DNA from: Terriglobales bacterium
GTDB lineage: Bacteria > Acidobacteriota > Terriglobia > Terriglobales > Acidobacteriaceae
Length of the DNA stretch: 64,000 nt
Reading direction: 5' to 3'
Assembly (NCBI GenBank): GCA_035561515.1
Contig: DATMXP010000052.1
Coordinates: 88,719 to 152,718, forward strand
Shown here: in pieces, positions 1-8,779 of the stretch
How positions within the stretch are numbered: the first letter of the stretch is position 1
Layout: every line of letters starts with the position of its first letter
The notes under the pieces: generated by a model
The model's database searches: none
What the model was told of the DNA's origin: nothing
What the model saw: the letters and a program-made list of their open reading frames with translations, nothing else
Program-made: the position numbers and the translations under genes

Positions 1-408
1 CTGCCCATCGCGAAGATGGTCGGTCCCTCCGGGCGTGTGGTTGCCATTGACGTACAGCAGAAGATGATAGACGGACTGAAGCGTCGGGCAGAGAAGGCCG
101 GAGTCGGCGATCGTATCGACGCGAGGGTTGCTGGACCGGAAACTCTTGGTATTTCCGATTTGGCCGGGCAGGTGGATTTCACGTTGGCTTTCTACGTAGT
201 GCACGAATTTCCAGAAGGGCATCCGTGCTTTCGCGAAGTCGCCGCTACTTCGAAACAAGGGGCAATGTTTTTGGTTTCAGAGCCGACGGGGCACGTCGAC
301 GACGCATTCTTCGCTTCGGAGTTGAAGCAAGCGGAGGCTGCGGGCTTCGCAGTCGCGGAGCGGCCGAACATTCGCCGGAGCAAAACTGTGTTACTCCGCA
401 AAATGTAG
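1..408 (+). CDS. Class I SAM-dependent methyltransferase (5' end outside window)
   Basis: The reading frame is already open at base 1, so the N-terminus lies outside the window; the 130 visible residues from the first internal ATG are the C-terminal two thirds of a Rossmann-fold methyltransferase. The strand-2 acidic segment VVAIDVQ (SAM ribose contact), the following helix and the strand-4 segment VDFTLAFYVVHEF are typical of ubiE/arsM-like small-molecule methyltransferases. The substrate cannot be told. The stop lies four bases before the convergent stop of the next gene. Family call is firm, function open. Confidence 0.8.
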   Translation: MPIAKMVGPSGRVVAIDVQQKMIDGLKRRAEKAGVGDRIDARVAGPETLGISDLAGQVDFTLAFYVVHEFPEGHPCFREVAATSKQGAMFLVSEPTGHVDDAFFASELKQAEAAGFAVAERPNIRRSKTVLLRKM

Positions 409-412
409 GTGG

Positions 413-1498
413 CTACGCCGGGAAGAGTCCCATCTGCGCCGCTTGCGAGGCTCGGGCACTCGCCGGTTTCGGATGGCTTGCGTAATCCCAGCGCCCGTAA
501 AGCCCATATTTTTTACGCAAGCTGGTCATCAGCGTCGAGATTCTCTTTCTATACGCAGCGGTCACGAAAGCCTTCTCTCCGTAGCGCGCACGATACTTTT
601 CAACCAGGTGAGGAAATTCCTTCTCGAGAAATGGCAGGAAGACGTTTGCCGAGCACGGCTTCAGGAATAATGGGTTGGCGTAGATGTATAGTCCGCCATG
701 TTCTTTGGTTGCTTTTACCAGCGCATCGAGATCGCGCAGCGAGTCGTTGATGTCAGGCAGCACTGGTGCGCAGATCACACCCGCAGACACGCCCGCTTGC
801 GTTAGAGCCCGAACCGCCTCCAGGCGCAAATCTGGACGCGGTGCTCGCGGTTCCAGAATGTGAGCCAAACGGTAGTCCAGCGTCGTTACGGTGAGATTCA
901 CGTACATGCGATTGCGCTCGGCGATCTTGCGCAGCAGATCGGTATCGCGCACGACCAGGTTCGACTTGGTCACGATGCTGATGTCGAGCCCCTCATGTCG
1001 CGAGAACTCTTCCAGAATCGAGCGTGTAACTTCATACCGCCGCTCGGCCGGTTGGTAAGGATCCGTGGCCGTGCCAATCGCGATCTGCTCTCCGTCCTTA
1101 ACTTTCTTCAGATCACGACGTAGCTGGCTGACCACATCCTGCTTCACGTAGATCAGCCGCTCAAACGCGAGCGGATCGCGAAGTTCCATGAACTCGTGCG
1201 TATACCGTGCGTAGCAGTATTTGCAGGCGAATTCACATCCGCGAAACGGATTTACGGTCCAGGAGAATGGCATCCGGGGCACGTTGCAGCGATTCAGGAT
1301 CGACCGGGTCTGGATAGTGAAGTACTCGATGTTGTGTCCGTCGCGGATGTGTTCCCCAGCGGCGGCAAGGCGGGCAATCCCCACGAGTTTCGGGTCATCG
1401 CAGTCGGGAGGGAGAAGCGGAAGGGAAGCCATAGGGAGGTACTCGACTTTCGCTTTTTCTTCGCTATCGTATTCCCGAAATGGGAAACTCGTCAACAC
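413..1498 (-). CDS. Radical SAM protein of the SPL-like / PA0069 family
   Basis: 361 residues. The cluster motif C88-x3-C92-x2-C95 followed by Y-A-R-Y is visible and binds the 4Fe-4S cluster that cleaves S-adenosylmethionine. The CX3CX2C spacing, the preceding NPFRGC and the later GTATDPYQPAE segment are typical of the spore-photoproduct-lyase-like family that is common in non-sporulating bacteria; its substrate is not established. The annotated start is a GTG without a clear ribosome-binding site; an ATG at 1432 (Met23) is an alternative and would leave the domain intact. Convergent with the upstream methyltransferase. Confidence 0.85.
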   Translation of the reverse strand: MLTSFPFREYDSEEKAKVEYLPMASLPLLPPDCDDPKLVGIARLAAAGEHIRDGHNIEYFTIQTRSILNRCNVPRMPFSWTVNPFRGCEFACKYCYARYTHEFMELRDPLAFERLIYVKQDVVSQLRRDLKKVKDGEQIAIGTATDPYQPAERRYEVTRSILEEFSRHEGLDISIVTKSNLVVRDTDLLRKIAERNRMYVNLTVTTLDYRLAHILEPRAPRPDLRLEAVRALTQAGVSAGVICAPVLPDINDSLRDLDALVKATKEHGGLYIYANPLFLKPCSANVFLPFLEKEFPHLVEKYRARYGEKAFVTAAYRKRISTLMTSLRKKYGLYGRWDYASHPKPASARASQAAQMGLFPA

Positions 1499-1566
1499 CA
1501 GGAAGGAAGAAGGAAAACGGGCCGCCGTCAGATGTAGGCGGCCTTGGTTTGGGAAGGGGCGGATTG

Positions 1567-1749
1567 CTAGTGACAGCCGTGCTGCCGTTCGTGCTCGCGC
1601 AAAGCGCGCAGGGCTTCCGCGATGGCGGTATTCATAGCGTCCATCTTACGGTCGGTCATGTGAACGCCCATGGTGCGGTGGCTTTGCAGCCTGTTCAGCG
1701 CAATGCGCTCATATTGCTCGTATAGGTGATTCCACGTATTACAAAGCAT
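1567..1749 (-). CDS. Small hypothetical protein, 60 aa
   Basis: A short frame upstream of the radical SAM gene on the same strand. The C-terminal half is predicted helical and rich in Ala, Arg and Glu (AIAEALRALREHERQHG), ending in His-Gly-Cys-His. No family recognised. An internal ATG (Met26, then MGVHMTDRK) could be the true start. No strong ribosome-binding site, so this may be spurious. Confidence 0.35.
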   Translation of the reverse strand: MLCNTWNHLYEQYERIALNRLQSHRTMGVHMTDRKMDAMNTAIAEALRALREHERQHGCH

Positions 1750-1923
1750 CGAGGCCAGAATAGGCGGTGAGCTTTTCGTCTGACAAGCAAAACGGCTGAA
1801 AACTGTTTACTACAGCACTATTTCAGAGACACATTTGGGAACGATGCAACTCTGGTACCAATCGACGTCAAGTGATCGTTAGCGGGGCAAGAATTTGCGT
1901 CAAGAGGAGTTTCGATTTGGGAG

Positions 1924-2271
1924 TTAGCGTTTTTTCAAGAACCATCCCACCGCGAATCCCAAAAGAGCGAGAGCGGCGAGTCGTTTATGGTCCCGAATCG
2001 GAACAAATCTGGTGCCCGCCGACGAGATCTCAAGCACTCCGATTGGTTTTACCATCGCACCACCGCCGCCACCGCCTCCCTGGCCGAGGCGTTGCTCTTC
2101 CGGATTGCGACTGGGACCCATCCCGAAGCCCGCGCCGAATCCGTATCGGACGCGGGCCACAGGGATGATGGTCTTGCCTTCGGCACTGACCGGGTCGCCG
2201 AAGACGGTTTTCACCGTCGTGCTCCCGGCGATGCTGGTGTGAATCGATTCCAGATACTTCTGTATTTCCAT
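1924..2271 (-). CDS. GerW/YtfJ-family protein
   Basis: 115 residues with the family hallmarks in order: VFGDPV, then GKTIIPVARVRYGFGAGFG, a run of seven glycines near residue 66, then KPIGVLEI, and a C-terminal hydrophobic segment ending in KKR. In Bacillus this family (YtfJ/GerW) is linked to spore germination, but it is widespread in non-sporulating bacteria with unknown role. It starts two bases after the stop of the upstream secreted protein gene, suggesting co-transcription. The N-terminal region is short compared with Bacillus. Confidence 0.85.
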   Translation of the reverse strand: MEIQKYLESIHTSIAGSTTVKTVFGDPVSAEGKTIIPVARVRYGFGAGFGMGPSRNPEEQRLGQGGGGGGGAMVKPIGVLEISSAGTRFVPIRDHKRLAALALLGFAVGWFLKKR

Positions 2272-2273
2272 CG

Positions 2274-2912
2274 TTACTCGTCGTCTTTGCCCGTCGGCAT
2301 CTGAGGCATCTGGCCTCCCATCATGCCGCCCATGCTGAATTTCTGGTATCCGGAGGGGATTTCAAACAGCGAGGCTGCGGGCATTCCTTCCTGGATGTTG
2401 TTCAATTCGATGGTCGCGTCATTGGTTTGGGTGCGAATCGGAAAGTGAATTTTCTTGTCCAGCCACACGGTCATCGTGGACCCATCTTTTTTGTTCTTGA
2501 ACAGCCACTTGTCTGTTGTGCGGCCGTTGACCGTCTCAGTACCCACCTTTTCGCAAGTCATATCAGTTGCTGCGGAGCACGGATTCGTCGGATCGTAGGA
2601 CTTCAGGTCGGGCATCTTGGGGCCACGATGCATGCTTTGTTGTCCGGCGCGCATTTCCATGTACATCTTCTGCTGCGGCATCACCATGTAGCTGACCTTC
2701 CCCGGGATGTCGTTGATCATGATGCTCTGATGCCCGGCGGCGTTCATATCCCAGCGCATCTTCGTGCCGCTGAAATACATTTTCCCGTTCATGGTTTCTC
2801 CGCCTTTGGCTTTCATGGTCAGATCCCCAGAGAAGGGAACCGCGCCCGGAACCTGCGCTAATGCCAGCGAAGCGACAAACGCAAAAAGAATCACGACTGC
2901 GAATTTCCGCAT
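2274..2912 (-). CDS. Secreted protein, DUF4412/LolA-like fold likely
   Basis: 212 residues from the ATG at 2912, which has a strong upstream GGAGGAG and begins a signal peptide (MRKFAVVILFAFVASLALAQ); the longer frame to 2954 has no such support. The body is Met-rich with alternating beta-strand segments (GDLTMKAKGG, TKMRWDMN, SYMVMPQQKMYMEM) and a Cys pair, as in DUF4412 and outer-membrane lipoprotein-sorting-like periplasmic proteins. The C-terminal tail is Gly/Met-rich (MGGMMGGQMPQMP). Ligand unknown; periplasmic or surface location inferred. Directly upstream of the GerW-like gene. Confidence 0.7.
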   Translation of the reverse strand: MRKFAVVILFAFVASLALAQVPGAVPFSGDLTMKAKGGETMNGKMYFSGTKMRWDMNAAGHQSIMINDIPGKVSYMVMPQQKMYMEMRAGQQSMHRGPKMPDLKSYDPTNPCSAATDMTCEKVGTETVNGRTTDKWLFKNKKDGSTMTVWLDKKIHFPIRTQTNDATIELNNIQEGMPAASLFEIPSGYQKFSMGGMMGGQMPQMPTGKDDE

Positions 2913-3011
2913 ATCTCCTCCGTACCTCGAACTTACGGTTTGCAAGGCTATCACAGCGCAACGGGGGTTTGCTGTGCATCGAAAGTGTCTGACCTGTTAC
3001 CCTGAAAAGAT

Positions 3012-3746
3012 ATGCACCCGATCGTACTGAGTCTGCTGCTTGGTCTTACCGCTGCTGGAGCGAACGTTTTCGGCGGCGCGGTAATCGTGCAGAAACACTG
3101 GGAACGTCGCTACCTGCGATATTTCGTAGCGCTCGGCTCAGGGTTCATGCTGGCGACCGCGCTCATGGAAATGGTGCCAACCAGCTTCGAGTTGCGCGGC
3201 GAGAAGGCTGCATTGCTCGTCCTATTGGGATACCTGATCGTTCATTTTTTCGAGCATACGGTCAGTCCGCATTTTCACTTTGGCGAAGAAACGCATGAGC
3301 ACGAGTTCCGCCACGCCCACAAGAGTTACTCGGTTCTGATTGGGTTGATGATTCACACGTTCTTCGACGGGATTGCCATCGCGTCCGGGTTCCTGGTTTC
3401 CAGTTGGCTGGGATGGGTGATCTTCCTTGCGGTTTTCTTACACAAGGTGCCGGAGGGATTTACGGTCGCGTCGGTCATGCTCGCGTCGGGGAAAAGCAAG
3501 GGCTTCGCATGGGGTTCGTCAGTGGCGCTGGGAGTTGCCACCTTGGCCGGTGTTGCCACTATGTCCATCACACAGCAGGCCGTCAGCGTGGGACTGCCCC
3601 TGGCAGCCGGTGTGACGCTTTATGTCGCTGCTTCGGACCTCATCCCCGAAGTAAACCGTGAGCCGGGAATCAAGATGGCCCTCGTCGTCTTTCTCGGAGT
3701 GGCTACGCTTTTCGTCCTCGATTTCGTTTTCCACATCCACCACTAA
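3012..3746 (+). CDS. ZIP-family divalent metal transporter
   Basis: 244 residues, about eight membrane helices. Helix 4 carries H-x3-D (IHTFFDGIAIASG) and helix 5 H-x2-PEG (LHKVPEGF), the paired metal-site motifs of ZIP transporters. The loop before helix 4 is His/Glu-rich (HFHFGEETHEHE and HAHK), a usual metal-binding loop. Import of zinc or a related divalent cation into the cytoplasm is expected from the family. Divergent from the secreted-protein gene upstream; no metal-regulator site recognised. Confidence 0.9.
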   Translation: MHPIVLSLLLGLTAAGANVFGGAVIVQKHWERRYLRYFVALGSGFMLATALMEMVPTSFELRGEKAALLVLLGYLIVHFFEHTVSPHFHFGEETHEHEFRHAHKSYSVLIGLMIHTFFDGIAIASGFLVSSWLGWVIFLAVFLHKVPEGFTVASVMLASGKSKGFAWGSSVALGVATLAGVATMSITQQAVSVGLPLAAGVTLYVAASDLIPEVNREPGIKMALVVFLGVATLFVLDFVFHIHH

Positions 3747-3779
3747 TTCTCGAATCCGTGTTTAGAATGAAATGTCGCA

Positions 3780-4214
3780 ATGAGTAGCCCTGTCCCATCC
3801 AGCATGCCTCCATTCCCGGAAGAACCATCAACTCAGAACGGGAAACTGCTCCGGAAGAGTGCTGTGGTGATTGCGGCCGGACTTGCCTTGCTCGTGTTCG
3901 CGGTCACGTCGGCTGCGGATCTGATCATGCTGTACAGGCATGAGCCGGTTCACCTGACTCTTGAGATATCCGACGGCATCTCAGCTATTGTGATCGGCGC
4001 CCTTTGTTACCGAGTCATCAAGCTTGAGCAACTGCGTCGCGAGCGTCTCCGGCAAAAACTGGAAGTGATCGCCGACATGAACCATCATGTCCGCAATGCG
4101 TTGCAGGTGATCTCGCTCACTACTCACTCGAACAACAAAGAAGAGATCAACACGATACGCGAAAGCGTGAACCGTATTCAGTGGGCATTAAGGGAATTGC
4201 TGCCGAAACTGTGA
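3780..4214 (+). CDS. Two-helix membrane protein with a histidine-kinase-like dimerisation motif but no ATPase domain
   Basis: 144 residues: Pro-rich cytoplasmic N-terminus, membrane segments near residues 28-52 and 58-80, a charged helix (LEQLRRERLRQKLEV), then an H-box-like stretch M100-N-H-H-V-R-N-A-L-Q (His102/His103) and a second helix ending at the stop. This resembles the DHp four-helix bundle of two-component kinases, yet there is no room for a HATPase domain. It could be a dimerisation scaffold, a phosphotransfer protein or a kinase remnant. Ends one base before the convergent uppS stop. Confidence 0.6.
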   Translation: MSSPVPSSMPPFPEEPSTQNGKLLRKSAVVIAAGLALLVFAVTSAADLIMLYRHEPVHLTLEISDGISAIVIGALCYRVIKLEQLRRERLRQKLEVIADMNHHVRNALQVISLTTHSNNKEEINTIRESVNRIQWALRELLPKL

Positions 4215-5006
4215 TTACCTGCTGGCGTGCATGGCGACGACGCCGCCGAATCGACGTTCACGCTTCTGGAAATCGGCAATGGCGTCGAGAAGGTTCACAC
4301 CGCGAAAGTCCGGCCAGAGAACGTCCGTCACGTAAATCTCAGAATAAGCAATCTGCCAGAGCAGGAAGTTGCTGATTCGCATTTCGCCGCTGGTACGGAT
4401 CACCAAGTCCGGATCGGGGAGGTTGCGCGTGTACAGATGCCGCGAAATGGTTTCCTCGTCGATGGTCAGGTGATTCAGTCCGCCGTTACTGGCGGCGCTC
4501 TTTACGATCGACTGGAAGGCGTCTACCAGTTCGAGTCGCGCGCCGTAATTCAGCGCCAGAGTCATCACCATACCCGTGTTTTTCGCTGTTTCCTCACGTG
4601 CCCACTGCATGCGCTCCTGGACTTCCGTCGGAAGTTCATGCTGGCGTCCGATGTACTCAACGCGAATGTTGTTCCGGTTCATGGTGGGAACTTCCTGCTT
4701 GAGGAAGTGGCGAAGCAGCCGCATGAGGAAACCGGTTTCGGTTGCGGGTCGCCGCTGCCAATTCTCGGCGGAGAAGGCGTACAGGGTGAGTGCTGGGATA
4801 TTGATGCGCGCCGCGGTTTCGACCGTGGACCGCACGGCCGTAACGCCTGCTTTATGCCCGGCTACACGTGGCATGTGCCGACGCTTCGCCCAACGGCCAT
4901 TGCCATCCATTATGATGGCAATGTGCTGGGGCAGCCTTTCGGGGTCGAGACTGGCGTAGATTTTCGCTTCGTTCCGGTCCAGTCCGGCCGGGATAGCAGG
5001 GTGCAA
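4215..5006 (-). CDS. uppS: Undecaprenyl diphosphate synthase (cis-isoprenyl transferase)
   Basis: 263 residues. The signature HIAIIMDGNGRWAKRR starts near residue 28, with catalytic Asp34 in MDGNGRW; the downstream TLYAFSAENW and the C-terminal PDLVIRTSGEMRISNFLLWQ region are also family hallmarks. It condenses isopentenyl diphosphate onto farnesyl diphosphate to make the C55 carrier lipid for cell-wall synthesis, at the inner membrane. Unlike many genomes, cdsA, frr and pyrH are not adjacent here. Confidence 0.96.
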   Translation of the reverse strand: MHPAIPAGLDRNEAKIYASLDPERLPQHIAIIMDGNGRWAKRRHMPRVAGHKAGVTAVRSTVETAARINIPALTLYAFSAENWQRRPATETGFLMRLLRHFLKQEVPTMNRNNIRVEYIGRQHELPTEVQERMQWAREETAKNTGMVMTLALNYGARLELVDAFQSIVKSAASNGGLNHLTIDEETISRHLYTRNLPDPDLVIRTSGEMRISNFLLWQIAYSEIYVTDVLWPDFRGVNLLDAIADFQKRERRFGGVVAMHASR

Positions 5007-5228
5007 ACTCTACCTCGTAAAGTGGTCCGAAACCTGAACGTAACACAGCATGCAGGTTCTTGCAAATGCGGCAGTTACAATAGAAAGGCAAGTAAGTTGC
5101 CGATGTTTCGGACGCACCCTCGTGAAGTGGATATTCGGGTCCGTGTAGGAAACTATTTGAGAGACAAAGTGTTTAATGAGAATGGGGCCAGAGCGCTGAG
5201 CTTCATTCGTAGTCCTAAACTTAGCTAG

Positions 5229-5525
5229 ATGACATCCCGTACGAAAGCATGGGTAGTGATGCTGTGCGCCTTCGTGGTGCTATTGAGCACCAGTGTGGAG
5301 TTGGCGCACTTCCATTCGGATTCAAATCCTGCCCCCATCACCAAGAAGAAAACTCCCGACGGATGTCTCGTTTGCCAGAACGCTCACTCGCCAGCGATAT
5401 CCACCCAGAGTGCCGACCTCGCAGAGTTCCCTCTCGCCATCGGCACTGCGGCCCCATGCACTTCGAAGGGTAGTTCACAAGTTGAAGTGTTTGAGCGCTA
5501 CGTTCGCCCTCCTCCCGGTTGTTGA
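5229..5525 (+). CDS. Small secreted Cys/His protein (DUF2946-like)
   Basis: 98 residues. An N-terminal hydrophobic segment (WVVMLCAFVVLLSTSVELA) is followed by HFHSD, then C-L-V-C-Q-N-A-H, another Cys, and a C-terminal RPPPGC. The Cys-x2-Cys-x3-His arrangement after a signal/anchor segment resembles small periplasmic DUF2946-type proteins that often precede TonB receptor genes. Metal binding is inferred only. It sits 51 bases upstream of the TonB-dependent receptor and is probably co-transcribed. Confidence 0.65.
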   Translation: MTSRTKAWVVMLCAFVVLLSTSVELAHFHSDSNPAPITKKKTPDGCLVCQNAHSPAISTQSADLAEFPLAIGTAAPCTSKGSSQVEVFERYVRPPPGC

Positions 5526-5576
5526 AGTCGCCTGTATCGCAGTCCCCGATCGGCCTTTATCAACAGGAGTGAATTC

Positions 5577-7988
5577 ATGGTATTCCGTCGTACATTTTTT
5601 GGTTATGCAGCATTGGCAAGCTTGCTTGCTTCCGTTCTGGTTCTCACGGCAGTCGCGCAAAACGTAGGCACGGTGATCGGAACAATCACGGATCCCACCG
5701 GGGCCGTGGTCCCCGGAGCAACAGTCTCGATCACCAGTTCGCTTTCCGGATATCGGCAGACCGTCAAGACCGACAACAATGGTCAGTACAAGTTCACGAA
5801 CGTGCCGTTTGCGCAGTACACCATCCACGTTGAGATCAAGGGTTTTCACCACGCCGACAAGCGCGGCGAACTGCGGACGAACGTCCCAGTAACCGAGAAC
5901 ATGACCCTTGAACTGGCGGAAGCCCAGCAGGAAGTTACCGTCACGGAGCAGGCGCCACTCCTGGAAACCACTTCGGCTGGCACTCACCACGACATCGATC
6001 AACTCGAGATGGAAAAGTTGCCACTCACCCAGTCCAGCCGGGGCATGGCTGCGATCGTACAGACGCTCCCCGGTGTGGTGAAGGACGACAACGGTCGTAT
6101 GCATGCCCGCGGTTCTGAGAGCCAGGTGCAGTATGTCGTCGACGGAGTGCCAATTACCGAGAATCTTGCCGGAGTTTTTTCCACGGCGCTGAGCGCAGGC
6201 AACATGCGTTCTGCCGAAGTTATCACCGGGAATGTCCCTGCCGAATACGGCGACAAAGTCGCTGCAGTTGTGATGTTCAACACCAAGTCAGGGCTCGAAA
6301 TGCCGTGGCAAGGCAGCATCGGTTTTTCAGGTGGATCCTTCGACACCGCCGGGACCGGTGTTGAATTTGGTGGACACGTGAAGAAGTTCGGAGTTTATGT
6401 GAACTCCGACGTGAGCCGTAGCCGCAGATATCTGGATCCTCCCGAGATCGCGAACTTCCACAATACCGGCGGCAGCGCGCACCTGTTCAGCCGTTTCGAC
6501 TACTCCCCGACGGACAAAGACAACTTGCGGCTCAGCCTGTCGACCAACGGAACAGACTTCCGTGTCCCCAATCGCTTGGAGCAGCAGGAGCTTGGCCAGA
6601 ATGTCAGGCAGGAGCTGCGAGACGACTCCCAGTCATTCGGATGGGACCATGTCTTTAACAACACGACCTTGGGCAATCTGGTGATCTTTCGACGGTCATC
6701 AACGTCGCGATTGCTTGATCCGCTTGAAACCGGTTTTCCGTTCCATGCCGAACAGAATCGCCGTCTTCGCAATGAAGGTTTCCGAGCCAACTTGAGCCGT
6801 GAGTTTCCCCACAACTCGTTTAAGACGGGAATTGAAGCGCATCGGCTACCCATTACGGAACGGTTCATGATTGCCGCTACCGATCCGGCGATTCTCGAAG
6901 ACCCAAGTAATCCTGCGTCGCATTTCTCGCTCTCAAACCCGTTCTCATTCCGGGACACGAAGACGGGAAAGCAGTTCGCATGGTACGTGCAGGATCGCTT
7001 CAAATGGGCCGGCTTAACGGCCGATATGGGCATACGCTACGATCATTACGACCTTCTACTAACCCAGGATGCGTGGAGCCCACGCATCGGGCTGGCGTAC
7101 TATGTGGCGAAGACTGGCACGGTAGTCCGTGCGTCTTATAACCGGCTATTTCAAACGCCGCCGGTCGAGAACCTGCTGATCTCGTCATCGCAGGCGGGCG
7201 CGGTGTTCTCGGGGGACCCGAACAAAATCGTGACCCCGGTTCCGCCTGAAAGGCAAAACTTCTACGAGGTAGGCCTGCAACAGCAACTGGGTCACTATGT
7301 CCGACTTGACCTTGCCCATTACGTTAAGAACATCCGGAACATCAGCGATAAGGACCAGTTCCTCGACACCGGCATCATCTTTCCGGTGGCCGTATATTCA
7401 GGCGATGTTCGAGGTTACGAGGTGCGCCTCGACCTGGCGGCGGTTCGTGGGTTCACTGGCTTCCTCAGCTATGCGAACGCGAAGGCAAACAATACGACTC
7501 CTCTAAACGGTGGCTTGTTCCTGGGTACGGAATCGGACCTGCTGCTGGTGTCCGGCCTGCAGTTCCCGGCAGATCACGATCAGCGAAACACCGGATCATT
7601 CGGCGTTACTTATACTGCGCCGCGTGGCTGGTGGAGTTCGTTCACCGGTCGCTATGACAGCGGAGTCGCCAGCGAAGTAGATCCCCAGCTTTGGGCGACA
7701 CTCGATCCTCGGCTGCAGGAGAACCTCGATCCGGTACGCGGGCGCGTAAAGCCAAGGGCCACCTTCGACATCGCAACTGGCTACACGCTTCGTTCGGAAT
7801 CGCGGATGCCGATTGATCTGCAATTGTCCGTTACAAACTTGTTCGACCGGTTCTACCTGTACAACTTTGAAAGCGTCTTTTCGGGAACGCACATTGGACG
7901 TCCCCGCGAGGTCTCTGGCCGCATCGTGTTCCGCTTCAGCAGCGCCAAGCCAGAAAAGGACGCCACCACGTCAAGCAGTGGGTTTTAG
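5577..7988 (+). CDS. TonB-dependent outer-membrane receptor with N-terminal carboxypeptidase-regulatory-like domain
   Basis: 803 residues. Signal peptide (to about residue 27, cleaving after VAQ), then a CarboxypepD_reg/Ig-like domain (about 30-115, with GTVIGTITDPTGAVVPGATV), a plug domain (about 130-240, YVVDGVPITEN and MRSAEVITGNVPAEYGDK), and a beta barrel to the end, finishing in Arg-rich polar residues. Import substrate is not deducible. The upstream Cys/His protein and the ZIP gene 2 kb away hint at metals, weakly. Followed by a strong terminator. Confidence 0.93.
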   Translation: MVFRRTFFGYAALASLLASVLVLTAVAQNVGTVIGTITDPTGAVVPGATVSITSSLSGYRQTVKTDNNGQYKFTNVPFAQYTIHVEIKGFHHADKRGELRTNVPVTENMTLELAEAQQEVTVTEQAPLLETTSAGTHHDIDQLEMEKLPLTQSSRGMAAIVQTLPGVVKDDNGRMHARGSESQVQYVVDGVPITENLAGVFSTALSAGNMRSAEVITGNVPAEYGDKVAAVVMFNTKSGLEMPWQGSIGFSGGSFDTAGTGVEFGGHVKKFGVYVNSDVSRSRRYLDPPEIANFHNTGGSAHLFSRFDYSPTDKDNLRLSLSTNGTDFRVPNRLEQQELGQNVRQELRDDSQSFGWDHVFNNTTLGNLVIFRRSSTSRLLDPLETGFPFHAEQNRRLRNEGFRANLSREFPHNSFKTGIEAHRLPITERFMIAATDPAILEDPSNPASHFSLSNPFSFRDTKTGKQFAWYVQDRFKWAGLTADMGIRYDHYDLLLTQDAWSPRIGLAYYVAKTGTVVRASYNRLFQTPPVENLLISSSQAGAVFSGDPNKIVTPVPPERQNFYEVGLQQQLGHYVRLDLAHYVKNIRNISDKDQFLDTGIIFPVAVYSGDVRGYEVRLDLAAVRGFTGFLSYANAKANNTTPLNGGLFLGTESDLLLVSGLQFPADHDQRNTGSFGVTYTAPRGWWSSFTGRYDSGVASEVDPQLWATLDPRLQENLDPVRGRVKPRATFDIATGYTLRSESRMPIDLQLSVTNLFDRFYLYNFESVFSGTHIGRPREVSGRIVFRFSSAKPEKDATTSSSGF

Positions 7989-8005
7989 TCCGATTGGAAG
8001 CCAAC

Positions 8006-8036
8006 AAAAAGCCGAGGCTGTTATGCCTCGGCTTTT
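8006..8036. terminator. Bidirectional intrinsic terminator
   Basis: A-run, perfect 8-bp stem GCCGAGGC / GCCTCGGC with loop TGTTAT, then T-run. Lies between the TonB receptor stop and the convergent XRE regulator stop, so it can serve both strands. Confidence 0.92.
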
Positions 8037-8064
8037 TGTGCCAGGTCGGAGGAGCAGAACTTAT

Positions 8065-8598
8065 TTAGGTGGTGCGGACGGGACGCGTGACCATGTCGCG
8101 CATCTGCGTCAGCAGGCTCGACCACTGCATGCCGTTCAGCTTGGCGATGTACGGCACCATCTCGGCGATGAACTCGTCGGCCATCAACTCACGGATTTCC
8201 CGCTCACGCGAGCATGCTCCGCTCAACAGTTCGGGCACCGTGACTTCCAGCGCTGTCGCCAGCCTTTCCAGTGAAGACAGCGTTGGTGTAGCCTTTTCGT
8301 TCTCAATCTTGGAGACGTATGTGCGAGGTACGCGCATACGAAGTGCGAGCTGACGTTGGCTCAATCCGGAGCGTTGGCGCAACGCACGAATTGACATCGC
8401 AACCTGCAGGTGTCCGCCGCGATGTTCGTTGGCGACAGGCTGCGGCGCAACTACTGGCGTCGGCTCTGGCTCAGGTTCTTCATCCAAAGGGGTGTGGCAT
8501 TTGCGGCAAGTACCGCTCATGGTGCGAAATTGCACCAGCAAACACCGATCACATCTCACCACTTCCCGGGAATCAACGGGTGCGAGAGTCGTGGCCAT
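8065..8598 (-). CDS. XRE-family regulator with N-terminal zinc-ribbon-like motif
   Basis: 177 residues from the ATG at 8598 (a GTG at 8628 is also possible; neither has a strong ribosome-binding site). Residues 16-34 contain two Cys pairs (C16-x2-C19 and C31-x2-C34), a rubredoxin-like knuckle. A Pro/Glu linker precedes a helix-turn-helix of the Cro/C1 type (about 65-120: LRQRSGLSQRQLALRMRVP, YVSKIENE). The C-terminus is helical. Divergently transcribed from the HD-domain gene; the shared region contains direct repeats that could be its operator. Confidence 0.85.
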   Translation of the reverse strand: MATTLAPVDSREVVRCDRCLLVQFRTMSGTCRKCHTPLDEEPEPEPTPVVAPQPVANEHRGGHLQVAMSIRALRQRSGLSQRQLALRMRVPRTYVSKIENEKATPTLSSLERLATALEVTVPELLSGACSREREIRELMADEFIAEMVPYIAKLNGMQWSSLLTQMRDMVTRPVRTT

Positions 8599-8733
8599 GC
8601 AGGTTGTGGAAGATGCCAGAGCGGGCACCTACTACTGGGCAAATAAATTGTCCCAATGTCTGAGCAATTTGCGGCATCGGCAGGTATAGTGTCAAGCAAA
8701 ATATCGGTGAAAACGTCAAAATGTCATTACGAA

Positions 8734-8751
8734 ACCGGAAGATACCGGAAG
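8734..8751. promoter_or_regulatory. Direct repeat, possible operator between XRE and HD genes
   Basis: Two copies of ACCGGAAG with a 10-bp period, placing both on the same helix face, about 30 bases before the HD gene start and about 140 bases from the regulator start. Candidate binding site for the divergent XRE protein; not proven. Confidence 0.4.
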
Positions 8752-8779
8752 TTATCCAGCGAAAGTTCGGAGAAAACCA

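Noticed and set aside
4227..5228. 333-residue open frame on the + strand
   Set aside because: It is antisense to uppS, whose motifs are unmistakable; the frame is a by-product of GC-rich codons and its protein has no sensible domain pattern.
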